DNA of 64,000 nucleotides from Aliiroseovarius sediminis (GTDB lineage Bacteria > Pseudomonadota > Alphaproteobacteria > Rhodobacterales > Rhodobacteraceae). Position 1 is the first letter of the stretch, and every line of letters starts with the position of its first letter. This document shows positions 26,843-37,357 of the stretch, one piece after another. The notes beneath the pieces were generated by a model, which was given only the letters and a program-made list of their open reading frames with translations, was not told where the DNA came from and did no database searches. Position numbers and translations under genes: made by a program. Where the stretch lies: positions 434,001-498,000 of the forward strand of contig NZ_JALBYP010000035.1 of the NCBI RefSeq assembly GCF_022678485.1. The letters run 5' to 3'.

Positions 26843-27748
26843 TTACCAGTTATCAGGGCCTTTTTCCGCGAAAGCGTGAACCAGAAAGTCGATGAACGCA
26901 CGCACTTTGGGTTGCGTGAACCGACCCGGCGGATAGACCGCATAAATACCCTGCACATCCTGCGGCAAATCCGGGATTGCATCGACGACAAGCCCCTGTT
27001 CCAGCGCATCGGCATAAAGGAAGCTGGGCAAATAGGCGATGCCAAGGCCCGAGATCGCGGCGTTCAGAAGCGATTGCCCGTCATTGACGCTAAGCCAACC
27101 TGCGGACCGCACCTGCCGCACCTCGCCCGACGGGGCGGGCACTTTCCATACATTACCAGAGCTTTGGTTTGAGTAGTGCAATAGTTTATGTTCGTTCAGG
27201 TCGTCGATCCGGGTTGGACGTCCGTACTGGTCAAAATAGGCAGGGCTGCCAACCATGCGGCGCGTGGTTGTCGCAATCTTGCGCGCCCGCAGAGAGCTGT
27301 CTTCAAGCTCGCCCACGCGGATCGCCATATCGAAACCTTCCGATATCAGCTCCACATAGCGATTGGTCAGGTCCATGTTCACATGAACTTCGGGAAAATC
27401 GTGCACGAACTCGCCCAGCACCGGGCTCAGATGATTGACGCCGAAATCGGTGGCGACGGAAAGGCGTAAAATACCCGAAGGCGCAGATTGCATCGAAGTG
27501 ACAAGCGCGTCCGCTTCGCCCGCGTCATTCAGGACCCGGCGTGCGCGGTCGTAATAAGCAAGGCCGATCTCGGTCGGGCTGACGCGCCGCGTTGTGCGGT
27601 TCAGAAGCCGGGCGCCAAGACGGGCTTCAAGGCTGGACACATGCTTGGACACGGCAGATTTCGAAATCCCCATCTTCTTCGCCGCATCGGTGAAACCACC
27701 CTGATCCACGACGGTGGCGAACGCTTCCATTTCGGTCAATCGATCCAT
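26843..27748 (-). CDS. LysR-family transcriptional regulator
   Basis: A 301-residue regulator. The winged helix-turn-helix occupies residues 1-60 (MEAFATVVDQGGFTDAAKKMGISKSAVSKHVSSLE in two runs), followed by the periplasmic-binding-protein-like effector domain. The sequence fits the CrgA/DhcR-like subgroup. The ATG at 27748 gives the canonical MDRLTEMEAF start; the frame is open further upstream. It is downstream of the AEC gene on the same strand with 129 bases between, so it may regulate that transporter. Confidence 0.88.
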   Translation of the reverse strand: MDRLTEMEAFATVVDQGGFTDAAKKMGISKSAVSKHVSSLEARLGARLLNRTTRRVSPTEIGLAYYDRARRVLNDAGEADALVTSMQSAPSGILRLSVATDFGVNHLSPVLGEFVHDFPEVHVNMDLTNRYVELISEGFDMAIRVGELEDSSLRARKIATTTRRMVGSPAYFDQYGRPTRIDDLNEHKLLHYSNQSSGNVWKVPAPSGEVRQVRSAGWLSVNDGQSLLNAAISGLGIAYLPSFLYADALEQGLVVDAIPDLPQDVQGIYAVYPPGRFTQPKVRAFIDFLVHAFAEKGPDNW

Positions 27749-27877
27749 GTCAATCTTTCCACAATTACACCCGTGAAAACCTGTATCGGTTTCAATTGGG
27801 GCAAGACTGTGAAGAACACCCGACAATACAGGGGTAATTGCAGGGATCGTTTTGGCTCTGGAAACGGCGTCGCGGTG

Positions 27878-28798
27878 TTATCTGCTTGCGAAGGCAAGCT
27901 CGGCAAGGCTGATCCAGATCGGCAGGCTGATGGCAGACAACAAGGTGGTTTGCGCGATCAGCGTGGCAACCAAGCTTCGGTCGGCCCCAAAGGCTGACGC
28001 CAGCACATGCGCCGCAGATGCCGTGGGCAGGGCAGCGAACACCACAAGGACCGACGCGATGCTCGGATCAAGCCGAAACCCCATCCCAACCCCCAGGGCA
28101 AAGGCTGGTAGGGCCACCAGCTTGATGGCGCAGATCGCACCGTTGAAACGGTCCAGTCGCGCCAACGCCCCCCAGTTCATCGTAGCCCCGATCGACAGCA
28201 GGGCGATGGGGATGGCGGCGCGCGCCAACATCTCGATTGGCATCATGATCGGGTTGGGCAGGCGCCAGCCCATCAGGCCAAACACCACCCCGCCAAGGCT
28301 GGCCAGCAAAAACGGGTTCAGGGCGACCTTCACGACCGTTGCGCCAAAGCTCAGCGCGCCACCGCGCGACAGCGCCGAAACAGCAAACAGATTGGCCACG
28401 GGGACGCCCATGCCGACCGCCACCGCCATTTCACCGGCACCGCCATGGGTCAGCAGCCCCACCGCGACCAGTCCCAGCGCCGTGTTGAACCGCCAAGCAA
28501 CTTGCCATGTGCCCGCGAAATCAAGGAATCGTTCTGGCCCAGCGCGACGGACCAGCCAGCCAAGCGCCAGACCGACCGACAGGATGGCCCACACCACAGG
28601 GGCCATGATCACCAGCTTTTCAATCTCAATGGGGCGGCTGGCGGCTGCGACGAACAGAAGGGCGGGGAACAGGATCTCGAAATTCAGGCGGTCCAACCCC
28701 TGCCACGCGTTCAGTGACAATCGGTTGCGCAACACCCCACCCAGCCCGACCAGAAGAAAGACGGGCATAAGTCCGGTAAAGACGGCGATAAAAACCAT
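27878..28798 (-). CDS. AEC-family transporter (second copy)
   Basis: A 306-residue permease with about ten membrane segments, from the same family as the gene at 236-1162 but with divergent sequence. The N-terminus VFTGLMPVFLLVGLG is typical. The next gene downstream encodes a LysR regulator. Substrate unknown. Confidence 0.82.
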   Translation of the reverse strand: MVFIAVFTGLMPVFLLVGLGGVLRNRLSLNAWQGLDRLNFEILFPALLFVAAASRPIEIEKLVIMAPVVWAILSVGLALGWLVRRAGPERFLDFAGTWQVAWRFNTALGLVAVGLLTHGGAGEMAVAVGMGVPVANLFAVSALSRGGALSFGATVVKVALNPFLLASLGGVVFGLMGWRLPNPIMMPIEMLARAAIPIALLSIGATMNWGALARLDRFNGAICAIKLVALPAFALGVGMGFRLDPSIASVLVVFAALPTASAAHVLASAFGADRSLVATLIAQTTLLSAISLPIWISLAELAFASR

Positions 28799-28836
28799 AC
28801 GACCTCCGCGGCGCTGCCCCGGATCACATGATCAGA

Positions 28837-30879
<2,043 letters not shown>

Positions 30880-30945
30880 TCATCTGGGGCAATCTGGACG
30901 AGGGGTTGCAGACTGTCATGCAAAACGCTGCGTAACCCCGACGGT

Positions 30946-31431
30946 TCACCCTGCGAACTGGCTGGTCAGCGCGTCGATCTGGGCGGGATTATATACGGTG
31001 ATGCCTGCACCACGCAGGGCGGCGGTGGTTACACCAAACCCGTCCCGTCGCCCCCCGTCGTGATGCCCGCTGTAAAGAACGGCTGATCCGCAAGACGGGC
31101 TGGCCTCGGTCAGCAGAGCATAGTTGCACCCGCGCGACCGCGCCAGATCAACCGCCATCCTTGCACCGGTAACGAAGGCAGCGGTCACATCGCCACCTTC
31201 GTAATCGACCACCTTAGCGCGTCCGGCCAGAACATCGTCACCGTCATAACCCGGCTCGATCTCGGCTGGCAGTCGAGGCACGGGAAGGCCCCCGGCCAAT
31301 TCGGGGCAGAACGCGACCACGCGACCGGCGTTCTGCCACCCGGTCAAACAGTCGTGCAGCAACGTCTTGGCTCGCCCGTCATAGCGCACCTTTTGGCCCA
31401 GCAAACACGCGCTGACCAAAAGCCGGGTCAT
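30946..31431 (-). CDS. DUF523 family protein
   Basis: A 161-residue protein with the DUF523 signature: LVSACLLGQKVRYDG at the start, CPELAGGLPVPR at residues 47-58, and TEASPSCGS, which gives three conserved Cys positions. The function is unknown; relatives fused to DUF1722 occur in several bacteria. The start ATG at 31431 overlaps the stop of the 127-residue gene (ATGA at 31428-31431), so it is the last gene of a three-gene unit. Confidence 0.82.
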   Translation of the reverse strand: MTRLLVSACLLGQKVRYDGRAKTLLHDCLTGWQNAGRVVAFCPELAGGLPVPRLPAEIEPGYDGDDVLAGRAKVVDYEGGDVTAAFVTGARMAVDLARSRGCNYALLTEASPSCGSAVLYSGHHDGGRRDGFGVTTAALRGAGITVYNPAQIDALTSQFAG

Positions 31432-31811
31432 ACTTGGCCCGTATCCACACAATGTCGGCGAAACGCGCGTTTGAGCATATCTAATTCCTCGCGCAACAAG
31501 TCGACCTCGGCCCGAATATCACCGTCAAGCGGTTGACCCGTCACAACCGTGAAACTGTCCAGCACCGTGCCACTGGCCTTGTCTGAAATGATGAACGTCT
31601 GGATGCCATCCGACAGCGCGTCAGTCGGGATAGGCACATGAACGCGATACATGCCGGGCTGATCGGGGTCGGGTGACACGGTCACGCCGTCGATGGGCTG
31701 CGCCAGATGCGTCACCTCAAGCAAAGGATCATCTTGGTCGCCCGGCAGGGTTAAAACACCTTCCCAGATCCCGGTCTGAATGCACGTTTTCTCAAGTTGA
31801 AGTTTCGTCAC
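31428..31811 (-). CDS. Conserved hypothetical protein, 127 residues
   Basis: Starts at GTG with AAGGAG six bases upstream. The first two thirds look beta-rich (VTVSPDPDQPGMYRVHVPIP), and the end is an amphipathic helix with heptad-like leucines (LLREELDMLKRAF), so a beta sandwich with a coiled-coil tail is plausible. I do not recognise the family. It lies 29 bases after the DUF6478-like gene and overlaps DUF523, so co-transcription is likely. There is no signal peptide or membrane segment. Confidence 0.7.
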   Translation of the reverse strand: MTKLQLEKTCIQTGIWEGVLTLPGDQDDPLLEVTHLAQPIDGVTVSPDPDQPGMYRVHVPIPTDALSDGIQTFIISDKASGTVLDSFTVVTGQPLDGDIRAEVDLLREELDMLKRAFRRHCVDTGQV

Positions 31812-31840
31812 CTTGGGCTCCTTCTCGGGTCGGTTCGCAA

Positions 31841-32602
31841 TCAGACCTCGGCGCGGGGGCGTCGGCTGAAGGTTATGTCACGCAGGGTCACTTGGCTCAT
31901 CCCCGGATTTTCGAACATCAAATCGACCCACATGCGGTCAACCCGCTTTTCGTTCAGGTTGGTGTAGGCCAAGTCAAATTCGACAACCGCTTCGCCACCC
32001 TCAGCAGGCAGGCCCCGGGTGATTTGTTCGGTGTTAGGGCCATGCTGGACGTTCAGACGTGCGAACATATTTACTGGCCGCTCGGCCTCGACCAAAGCGC
32101 ACAGGCGCACAAGGTGGTTGCGCTTCAACCCCTCGACCGCCGCATCAGGCAGGTTCAGCACCAGCGACAGAAACGACCCTTCGAACCCCAGCACGTCCAG
32201 CCGCAGCCCGAACGGGGCCAGATCGCCTTCCCGCGTGTTACGAACCTGCCGGATCGTCACCTCGGACCAAGGGCAGTCGTGAAAGATCGCGGCCTCGGCC
32301 CCGAAGGTCGTTTTATTGTCAACCGAGGTTTTGCCGGGCGGCGACAGCGGCCCACGCCAGATTTCAGGCCGACACACCCAGTCACTATGAAGGGGCCGCT
32401 GGATTGCGTCCGAACCAACCATCGGCAGGGTCAATCTGCCATCGGCCACATGCAACACCCGGTCCAGCGCGAGGCGCAACTGACGCGCTTGGCTGCGCAT
32501 GGCACGCAGGGTGGTCAGATCAAGCGTCTGGGCTTGCTGCAAAGCCGATTGCCATCGCTGCAAGGCGCTGCGCTGCCGCCATTTGTCAAGGATGCCGTTC
32601 AC
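31841..32602 (-). CDS. DUF6478-like protein of unknown function
   Basis: A 253-residue protein starting at GTG with GGAG six bases upstream. The N-terminal quarter is helical and basic (RWQSALQQAQTLDL); the rest is beta-rich with Trp and Asn (NVQHGPNTEQITRGLP, VEFDLAYTNLNEKR), which suggests a jelly-roll domain such as occurs in carbohydrate-binding modules. The family name is from memory of a Rhodobacteraceae-conserved group. It is the first gene of the unit with the 127-residue and DUF523 genes. Confidence 0.6.
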   Translation of the reverse strand: MNGILDKWRQRSALQRWQSALQQAQTLDLTTLRAMRSQARQLRLALDRVLHVADGRLTLPMVGSDAIQRPLHSDWVCRPEIWRGPLSPPGKTSVDNKTTFGAEAAIFHDCPWSEVTIRQVRNTREGDLAPFGLRLDVLGFEGSFLSLVLNLPDAAVEGLKRNHLVRLCALVEAERPVNMFARLNVQHGPNTEQITRGLPAEGGEAVVEFDLAYTNLNEKRVDRMWVDLMFENPGMSQVTLRDITFSRRPRAEV

Positions 32603-32677
32603 AGGATGCTCCGCTTGGTTGGCGTGGGGCAGACGGGGCTGGGCCCCGTTATGCCACCGCCTTGATACAGAAAAGTG

Positions 32678-33445
32678 TTAGTCGAGCAAGTCACCCAATA
32701 GCCCCTTCAGTCCACCGCCACCCGACGCATCGCCATTTGCCTTGCGAATGGTCGCCACGAACTGCGCCAATAATGATTGTGTCTTGCGCGTGTCTAGCGG
32801 GTGATCCGTGAAAGCGGTGGCGCTGGCGGTGACCAGCATTCCGTTCAATTCGAAAAACGCCCGCCAAGTGGTGTCCGAGAGGGCTGCGGGCAGACCCTCA
32901 GACTGGTCCGCTGCGCGTATGTAAAGCACGTTTTTTGAGGATTTCATGTCCAGCACCGTGACCGTTTCCGCACGGCCCACCCGGCTTAGCGCCGCACGGC
33001 CCTTTTGACTTTCCATAAAACCGCGCGCTGCGCGCATTCGGGCGTCTGGGTCGCGGGGCAGCGCGGTGGCCTCGACCGGCATGGGCAGGACGGTTGCGGT
33101 CAGAAAGGCGGGCTTGGCTGGCTTGGGGTCGCGGGGATCCTTGGTCAGCGCGGCACAGGCGCCAATTGGCACGAATGCGCCCGATTCTGTATCGCGGTGG
33201 GCCGTGGTGTCGATACAAAACCCTTTGGGCGCGGCGATCGTCACCTTGCCACCCATCACGGATTTCTGGCGCACCAGTTCCGCCCGAGGCATCTTCGCAT
33301 CATCCGAAAACACCGCACTGTCAGACAGCCCGCGACCCGACGCACCATCGCCGCCACCAAAGCAACCCGCCAGGGCGATCATCGCTAAGGACCCCAACGC
33401 CCAAGACGCCGCTGACAACCGTCGCTTCTTCATCTGTCGACCCAT
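32678..33445 (-). CDS. Predicted lipoprotein of unknown function
   Basis: A 255-residue protein. The N-terminus KKRRLSAASWALGSLAMIALAGC is a clear lipoprotein signal with a LAGC lipobox, followed by a Gly-rich linker and a mixed-fold domain with two Cys (FCIDTT, GACAAL). I do not recognise the family. An AGAGGG five bases before the ATG at 33445 supports that start; an ATG at 33433 is an alternative. It is divergent from the CPBP protease gene with about 120 bases between. Confidence 0.7.
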   Translation of the reverse strand: MGRQMKKRRLSAASWALGSLAMIALAGCFGGGDGASGRGLSDSAVFSDDAKMPRAELVRQKSVMGGKVTIAAPKGFCIDTTAHRDTESGAFVPIGACAALTKDPRDPKPAKPAFLTATVLPMPVEATALPRDPDARMRAARGFMESQKGRAALSRVGRAETVTVLDMKSSKNVLYIRAADQSEGLPAALSDTTWRAFFELNGMLVTASATAFTDHPLDTRKTQSLLAQFVATIRKANGDASGGGGLKGLLGDLLD

Positions 33446-33563
33446 ACACGCCCTCTACGACCATACCCGGAACCCTATTACATTCTTCCATGTTTTGCCG
33501 GTTGTCCATCCGCCAGTTCGCGCCCATCTTAGAGCGCACGTGTTTCTTTTTGTCAGGTTTTCA

Positions 33564-34508
33564 ATGTCCCAGCCCACACCCCCCAAAGATACCGCCCTGA
33601 CGCCTGCTTTCTGGTCGCCCGCATATCCCCGCATTCAGATCTGGCGCACGCTGTTAGGGATTATCACCATCCATGTCATTTTCTTTGCTGTGACGATCGG
33701 CGTTTTCTTCGCAGGCGCGGCGTTTTTGCAAACGGATGTCACGCAAATGCTTGACGTCTCGCCAACGCGAACTGCGATGATTTTCGTCACGTTCATTGGC
33801 TATCATATTGGGCTTTGGATTGTGCTCAGGGTCCTGCATAAACGCGGTTTTCGTAGCCTGTTCGGCCCGGCCCGTCGGGTGAATTGGCGGCATTTCCGGC
33901 GTGGGGTCTTGATCGCCCTAGGCGTCAATCTAGCCGCCATTCTTGTTCAAATGCTGCAACCATTCTTCCTGCCAACCTTACCCGAGGCAAGTGCCGCGCA
34001 ATCCCTGCCGCTTATCACCTGGGCCATACTGGTGATCCCCGCACTGATCCTTGTCTTCATCCAGATCTTCGCCGAAGAACTGGTGTTTCGCAGCTATCTT
34101 CTGCAACAATTGCGTGCGCGGTTTCGGTCGATCTGGATCTGGGCGATCCTCCCGTCTCTGATCTTCGGACTGCTGCATTTCGACCCGCAGACCTATGGCA
34201 TAAACGCAGTGTTCTATGTTCTGCATACGACGGTGATCGGGATCGTGTTGGCGGTCGTCACGCTTCGCACCGGCAATATCGGCGCCGCCGCTGGCCTGCA
34301 TTTTGCCAACAACGCGATGCTGATCTTTTCCGGCACCAAAGGCACCTTGGACGGGTTTTCGCTTTTCCTGTCGGAAATGGACCTGACCAGCGCGCATATG
34401 GGAGTGTCGATCCTGTCGCAGACTGCCGTGGTTCTGGTCGCGTTTTTACTGTGGTCGCGACGCGCCGGGCATGTGCAGCCAATTGCAAATACTGCGCAGG
34501 CGGACTAG
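33564..34508 (+). CDS. CPBP-family intramembrane metalloprotease
   Basis: A 314-residue polytopic protein of about eight membrane segments. The CPBP (Rce1/Abi-like) motifs are all visible: EELVFRSYLL (Glu-Glu-xxx-Arg), FGLLHF and HFANNAML. Members cleave membrane-embedded substrates or modify bacteriocin and prenyl-protein pathways; the substrate is unknown. The start ATG at 33564 gives a soluble N-terminus before the first segment; the frame is open much further upstream but without a ribosome site. accD begins 31 bases downstream. Confidence 0.83.
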   Translation: MSQPTPPKDTALTPAFWSPAYPRIQIWRTLLGIITIHVIFFAVTIGVFFAGAAFLQTDVTQMLDVSPTRTAMIFVTFIGYHIGLWIVLRVLHKRGFRSLFGPARRVNWRHFRRGVLIALGVNLAAILVQMLQPFFLPTLPEASAAQSLPLITWAILVIPALILVFIQIFAEELVFRSYLLQQLRARFRSIWIWAILPSLIFGLLHFDPQTYGINAVFYVLHTTVIGIVLAVVTLRTGNIGAAAGLHFANNAMLIFSGTKGTLDGFSLFLSEMDLTSAHMGVSILSQTAVVLVAFLLWSRRAGHVQPIANTAQAD

Positions 34509-34539
34509 GTAAAGCGAAACCGATCAAGGAAGGCTGGCG

Positions 34540-35601
34540 ATGAACTGGATCTCGAACTATGTGCGCCCGCGCATCAACTCGCTTTTTTCGCGCCGCGAGG
34601 TGCCCGAGAATCTGTGGACCAAGTGCCCGGAATGCGGAACGATGCTGTTTCACCGCGAATCGGCCGAGAACCTGAACGTCTGCACAAACTGCGATCACCA
34701 CATGGCGATCACGCCGCGCGAACGGTTCCGCGCCTTGTTCGACAACGGCACCTACACCGAGATTGACGTCCCCGCCCCAGTGGACGACCCCCTTAATTTC
34801 AAGGACCAGAAAAGATATCCCGAACGCATGAAAGCCGCGCGTAAAGCCACGGGCGAACGCGAAGCGATGCTGGTCGCCGAAGGTGACATCGGGCGCACCC
34901 CCATCGTCGCAGCCGCGCAGGATTTCAGCTTCATGGGCGGGTCGATGGGCATGTATGTTGGCAATGCCATCATTGCAGCCGCCGAACGCGCGGTGGTCGC
35001 CAAACGTCCGCTTGTGCTGTTTTCGGCTGCGGGCGGTGCGCGGATGCAGGAAGGCATCCTGAGCCTGATGCAAATGCCGCGCACCACGGTTGCGGTGCAA
35101 ATGCTGAAAGAGGCCGGGCTACCCTATATCGTCGTCTTGACCCACCCGACGACGGGCGGGGTCACGGCCTCGTACGCTATGCTGGGGGACGTGCATATTG
35201 CTGAACCCAATGCACTGATCTGTTTTGCCGGGCCACGCGTCATCGAACAAACCATCCGCGAAAAACTGCCCGAAGGGTTCCAGCGTGCCGAATACCTGCT
35301 GGACCACGGGATGCTGGATCGCGTCACTCATCGCAAGGACATGAAGAATGAGCTGGTCTCGATCCTGCGTATGTTGACCGGGCAAAGCCCTGCGGTGATG
35401 GGCGATCTGCCAAAACCCGAAGCCCTTGCAAAGCCCAAGGATGACCCGAAAGACGCGCCCAAGAATACGGCGGCAGGCGCGGGGAAAGACAAGGTGCGCG
35501 ACAAGGTCAAGAACACCGAGAAAGACACCAAGAAGAAAAAGGCGGGAAAGGGTGCCGAACCCCCCCCCGTCAAACCCGACACCCAGGCCGCGAAAGAGTG
35601 A
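34540..35601 (+). CDS. accD: Acetyl-CoA carboxylase carboxyltransferase beta subunit
   Basis: A 353-residue subunit that, with AccA, moves the carboxyl group from biotin to acetyl-CoA in the first step of fatty-acid synthesis. An N-terminal zinc ribbon uses Cys29, Cys32, Cys48 and Cys51. The crotonase-fold core shows [12 protein letters not shown] and [13 protein letters not shown]. The core ends near residue 286; a hydrophilic tail of about 67 residues rich in Lys, Pro, Ala and Asp follows. folC starts inside its stop. accA is at 56.4 kb, as usual for unlinked acc genes. Confidence 0.94.
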   Translation: MNWISNYVRPRINSLFSRREVPENLWTKCPECGTMLFHRESAENLNVCTNCDHHMAITPRERFRALFDNGTYTEIDVPAPVDDPLNFKDQKRYPERMKAARKATGEREAMLVAEGDIGRTPIVAAAQDFSFMGGSMGMYVGNAIIAAAERAVVAKRPLVLFSAAGGARMQEGILSLMQMPRTTVAVQMLKEAGLPYIVVLTHPTTGGVTASYAMLGDVHIAEPNALICFAGPRVIEQTIREKLPEGFQRAEYLLDHGMLDRVTHRKDMKNELVSILRMLTGQSPAVMGDLPKPEALAKPKDDPKDAPKNTAAGAGKDKVRDKVKNTEKDTKKKKAGKGAEPPPVKPDTQAAKE

Positions 35602-36872
35602 GTCCCCAAGGTTCTGACATTATTCTTAAGCGGATGATGTCGCTTCACCCGAAAATCATCGACCTGACGCTGGATCGTGTCTGGCGGCTGCTTCATGCGG
35701 TGGGCGACCCTCAAGATCGTCTGCCGCCGGTGATCCATCTGGCTGGCACCAATGGCAAGGGATCAACCCAGGCGATGCTGCGCGCGGGGCTGGAAGGGGC
35801 GGGCAAACGTGTGCACGCTTACACCTCACCTCATCTTGCACGGTTTCATGAACGCATCCGGCTGGCGGGTGATCTGATCGACGAAGACGCGCTGACCCAG
35901 GTGCTTGACCGTTGCTACGCCGCCAATAACGGCGACGTCATCACATATTTCGAGATCACGACCGTCGCCGCCATGCTGGCCTTTACCGAAACCCCCGCAG
36001 ACTTCACATTGCTGGAAACCGGGTTGGGCGGGCGGCTGGATGCAACGAACGTGGTCGCGCAGCCAGAGCTGACCATCATCACCCCTATCTCGATCGACCA
36101 CACGCAATTTCTGGGCGACACGCTGGCCGCGATTGCAGGCGAGAAAGCGGGCATCCTGAAACGTCGTGTGCCCTGCGTCGTCGGCCCCCAACCCGACGAG
36201 GCACTAGAGGTAATCGAAGCGCGCGCCACCAAGCTGGGTTGCCCCCTGATCGCCCACGGTCAGCACTGGCATATGTGGGAAGAACGCGGGCGGTTCATTT
36301 TTCAGGATGAGACCGGGCTGCTGGACCTGCCCATGCCCGCCCTGATCGGCACGCACCAGATGCAGAACGCAGGCATCGCCATCGCCGCCCTGCGCCATCT
36401 GGGCTTCGACGAGGACGCCTGCGCCGCCGCCATGCGCGATGTCAGTTGGCCCGCGCGGATGCAACGCCTGCGCCACGGCCCTCTTGTCACTGCCGCAGGC
36501 AATGCAGAGCTTTGGCTGGACGGTGGGCACAATCCTGCGGCGGGCGAAACACTGGCTCAGGTTTTGGCCGATCTGCCCAAACGACCGACGCATCTGATTT
36601 GCGGGATGTTGAACACCAAGGATATCGCCGGATATCTGCGCCCCTTGTCAAAGAGTGCCGACAGCCTGACCGCCGTGTCGATCCCAGACGAGCCCAACAC
36701 CCTGCCCGCCGACGCGACCGCACGCGAAGCCCAAGCCGTTGGACTTTCCGCATCAGAGGCAGAGACTGTCCGCAAGGCAATTACGCAGATCACGCGTGAC
36801 AACCCCGATTGCCGCATTCTGATTTGCGGTTCGCTGTATCTGGCGGGGAAGATCCTGCAAGACAACAGCTAG
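35598..36872 (+). CDS. folC: Bifunctional folylpolyglutamate/dihydrofolate synthase
   Basis: A 424-residue Mur-ligase-type enzyme that adds glutamate to dihydropteroate and to folates. The P-loop is [12 protein letters not shown] (about residues 48-59), the family motif [12 protein letters not shown] lies near 140-151, and the substrate and Mg pattern [12 protein letters not shown] near 163. The GTG at 35598 overlaps the accD stop and retains the residues normally found before [17 protein letters not shown] codons at 35634 and 35637 would cut this. Operon accD-folC is common in this group. Confidence 0.92.
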   Translation: MSPQGSDIILKRMMSLHPKIIDLTLDRVWRLLHAVGDPQDRLPPVIHLAGTNGKGSTQAMLRAGLEGAGKRVHAYTSPHLARFHERIRLAGDLIDEDALTQVLDRCYAANNGDVITYFEITTVAAMLAFTETPADFTLLETGLGGRLDATNVVAQPELTIITPISIDHTQFLGDTLAAIAGEKAGILKRRVPCVVGPQPDEALEVIEARATKLGCPLIAHGQHWHMWEERGRFIFQDETGLLDLPMPALIGTHQMQNAGIAIAALRHLGFDEDACAAAMRDVSWPARMQRLRHGPLVTAAGNAELWLDGGHNPAAGETLAQVLADLPKRPTHLICGMLNTKDIAGYLRPLSKSADSLTAVSIPDEPNTLPADATAREAQAVGLSASEAETVRKAITQITRDNPDCRILICGSLYLAGKILQDNS

Positions 36873-37015
36873 GCGCATAATCACCAAAGTCACCACGTGA
36901 TCACATATTATTTTTCATGCCAGTGGCGATTTTGGATTCACTGCACCCACCAACCCCCCGAAAAGAATCACTTTTTTGCGATCATGCGAATCGGTAAATG
37001 ATTCGGGGCAAAATG
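36873..37015. promoter_or_regulatory. AT-rich upstream part of the folC-zapE interval
   Basis: Non-coding, visibly richer in A+T than the surrounding genes. It holds the perfect inverted repeat CGAATC-N7-GATTCG at 36987-37005, ten bases before the -35 box of the next feature, a position suitable for an activator or repressor. A CACGTGATCACAT run lies near 36896. No ORF of any merit is seen on the plus strand. Confidence 0.5.
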
Positions 37016-37045
37016 TTGACAAATTAAGCGCTTAGCCGCTATGAA
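37016..37045 (+). promoter_or_regulatory. Strong sigma-70-like promoter
   Basis: TTGACA (37016-37021), an 18-base spacer and TATGAA (37040-37045). The -35 box is a perfect consensus and the -10 box matches at four of six positions, which makes this the best promoter I see in the window. Transcription would start near 37052 and run to the hairpin at 37334-37354. No large + strand gene follows, so it drives a small RNA or small ORF. Confidence 0.6.
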
Positions 37046-37065
37046 TAGGATATTCTTCAGGTAAA

Positions 37066-37082
37066 GTTCACACCAAGTGAAC
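37066..37082. repeat. Perfect 6-bp inverted repeat GTTCAC-N5-GTGAAC
   Basis: Lies just after the predicted start site of the 37016 promoter. In DNA it could be an operator for a dimeric repressor; in the transcript it could be the first hairpin. Confidence 0.6.
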
Positions 37083-37117
37083 GGCTTGTCGAGCAGTACA
37101 TATGACCGGGGGGTCTC

Positions 37118-37246
37118 ATGTTTTGGTTGGTGCAAAATTTGGGTGAAAGATTTGTGATCACAAATTTTTTCATCTATGCGCCAACAAATTGGGACCGCCC
37201 CTGCCATAATTTCCTTCGTCACGGAGCCGCAATTTCAGGTGCTTGA
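37118..37246 (+). CDS. Possible 42-residue small protein
   Basis: An open frame from ATG at 37118 to TGA at 37244, with GGGGGT six bases before the start. The peptide begins MFWLVQNLGERFVITNFF and has an aromatic-rich first half and a basic end. Nothing is recognised. It is supported only by the promoter upstream and a passable ribosome site; it overlaps the palindrome at 37149-37164, and may be chance. Confidence 0.2.
   Translation: MFWLVQNLGERFVITNFFIYAPTNWDRPCHNFLRHGAAISGA
37149..37164. repeat. Perfect 16-bp palindrome ATTTGTGATCACAAAT
   Basis: A 16-base perfect palindrome followed by TTTTT. It contains TGTGA/TCACA half-sites as used by CRP/FNR-type regulators, but with no spacer between them, unlike a normal CRP site. 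It could also form a weak A+U-rich hairpin. Confidence 0.6.
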
Positions 37247-37333
37247 GGTGCCCTTTGCTTTCCGTGGTCTGTGCGCTGACGTCAGGGTTGTCGGGGCATG
37301 ATGCGCTAAGTTAGGCGGGCGGGTTAAGACCTT

Positions 37334-37354
37334 GGGGTCGCCAATGGCGGCCCC
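37334..37354. terminator. Hairpin closing the folC-zapE interval
   Basis: GGGGTCGCC and GGCGGCCCC pair over nine bases (one G-T) around AAT. On the plus strand it is followed by GTTTCAATTT, so it can end a transcript from the 37016 promoter. It also stands four bases after the zapE stop on the minus strand and may serve both. Confidence 0.5.
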
Positions 37355-37357
37355 GTT

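Noticed and set aside
36968-37222. Minus-strand 84-residue frame (79 from an internal ATG with AAGGA) in the folC-zapE interval
   Set aside because: It has a passable ribosome site and cannot be excluded, but runs through the best promoter and two perfect inverted repeats, and its composition is that of non-coding A+T-rich DNA.
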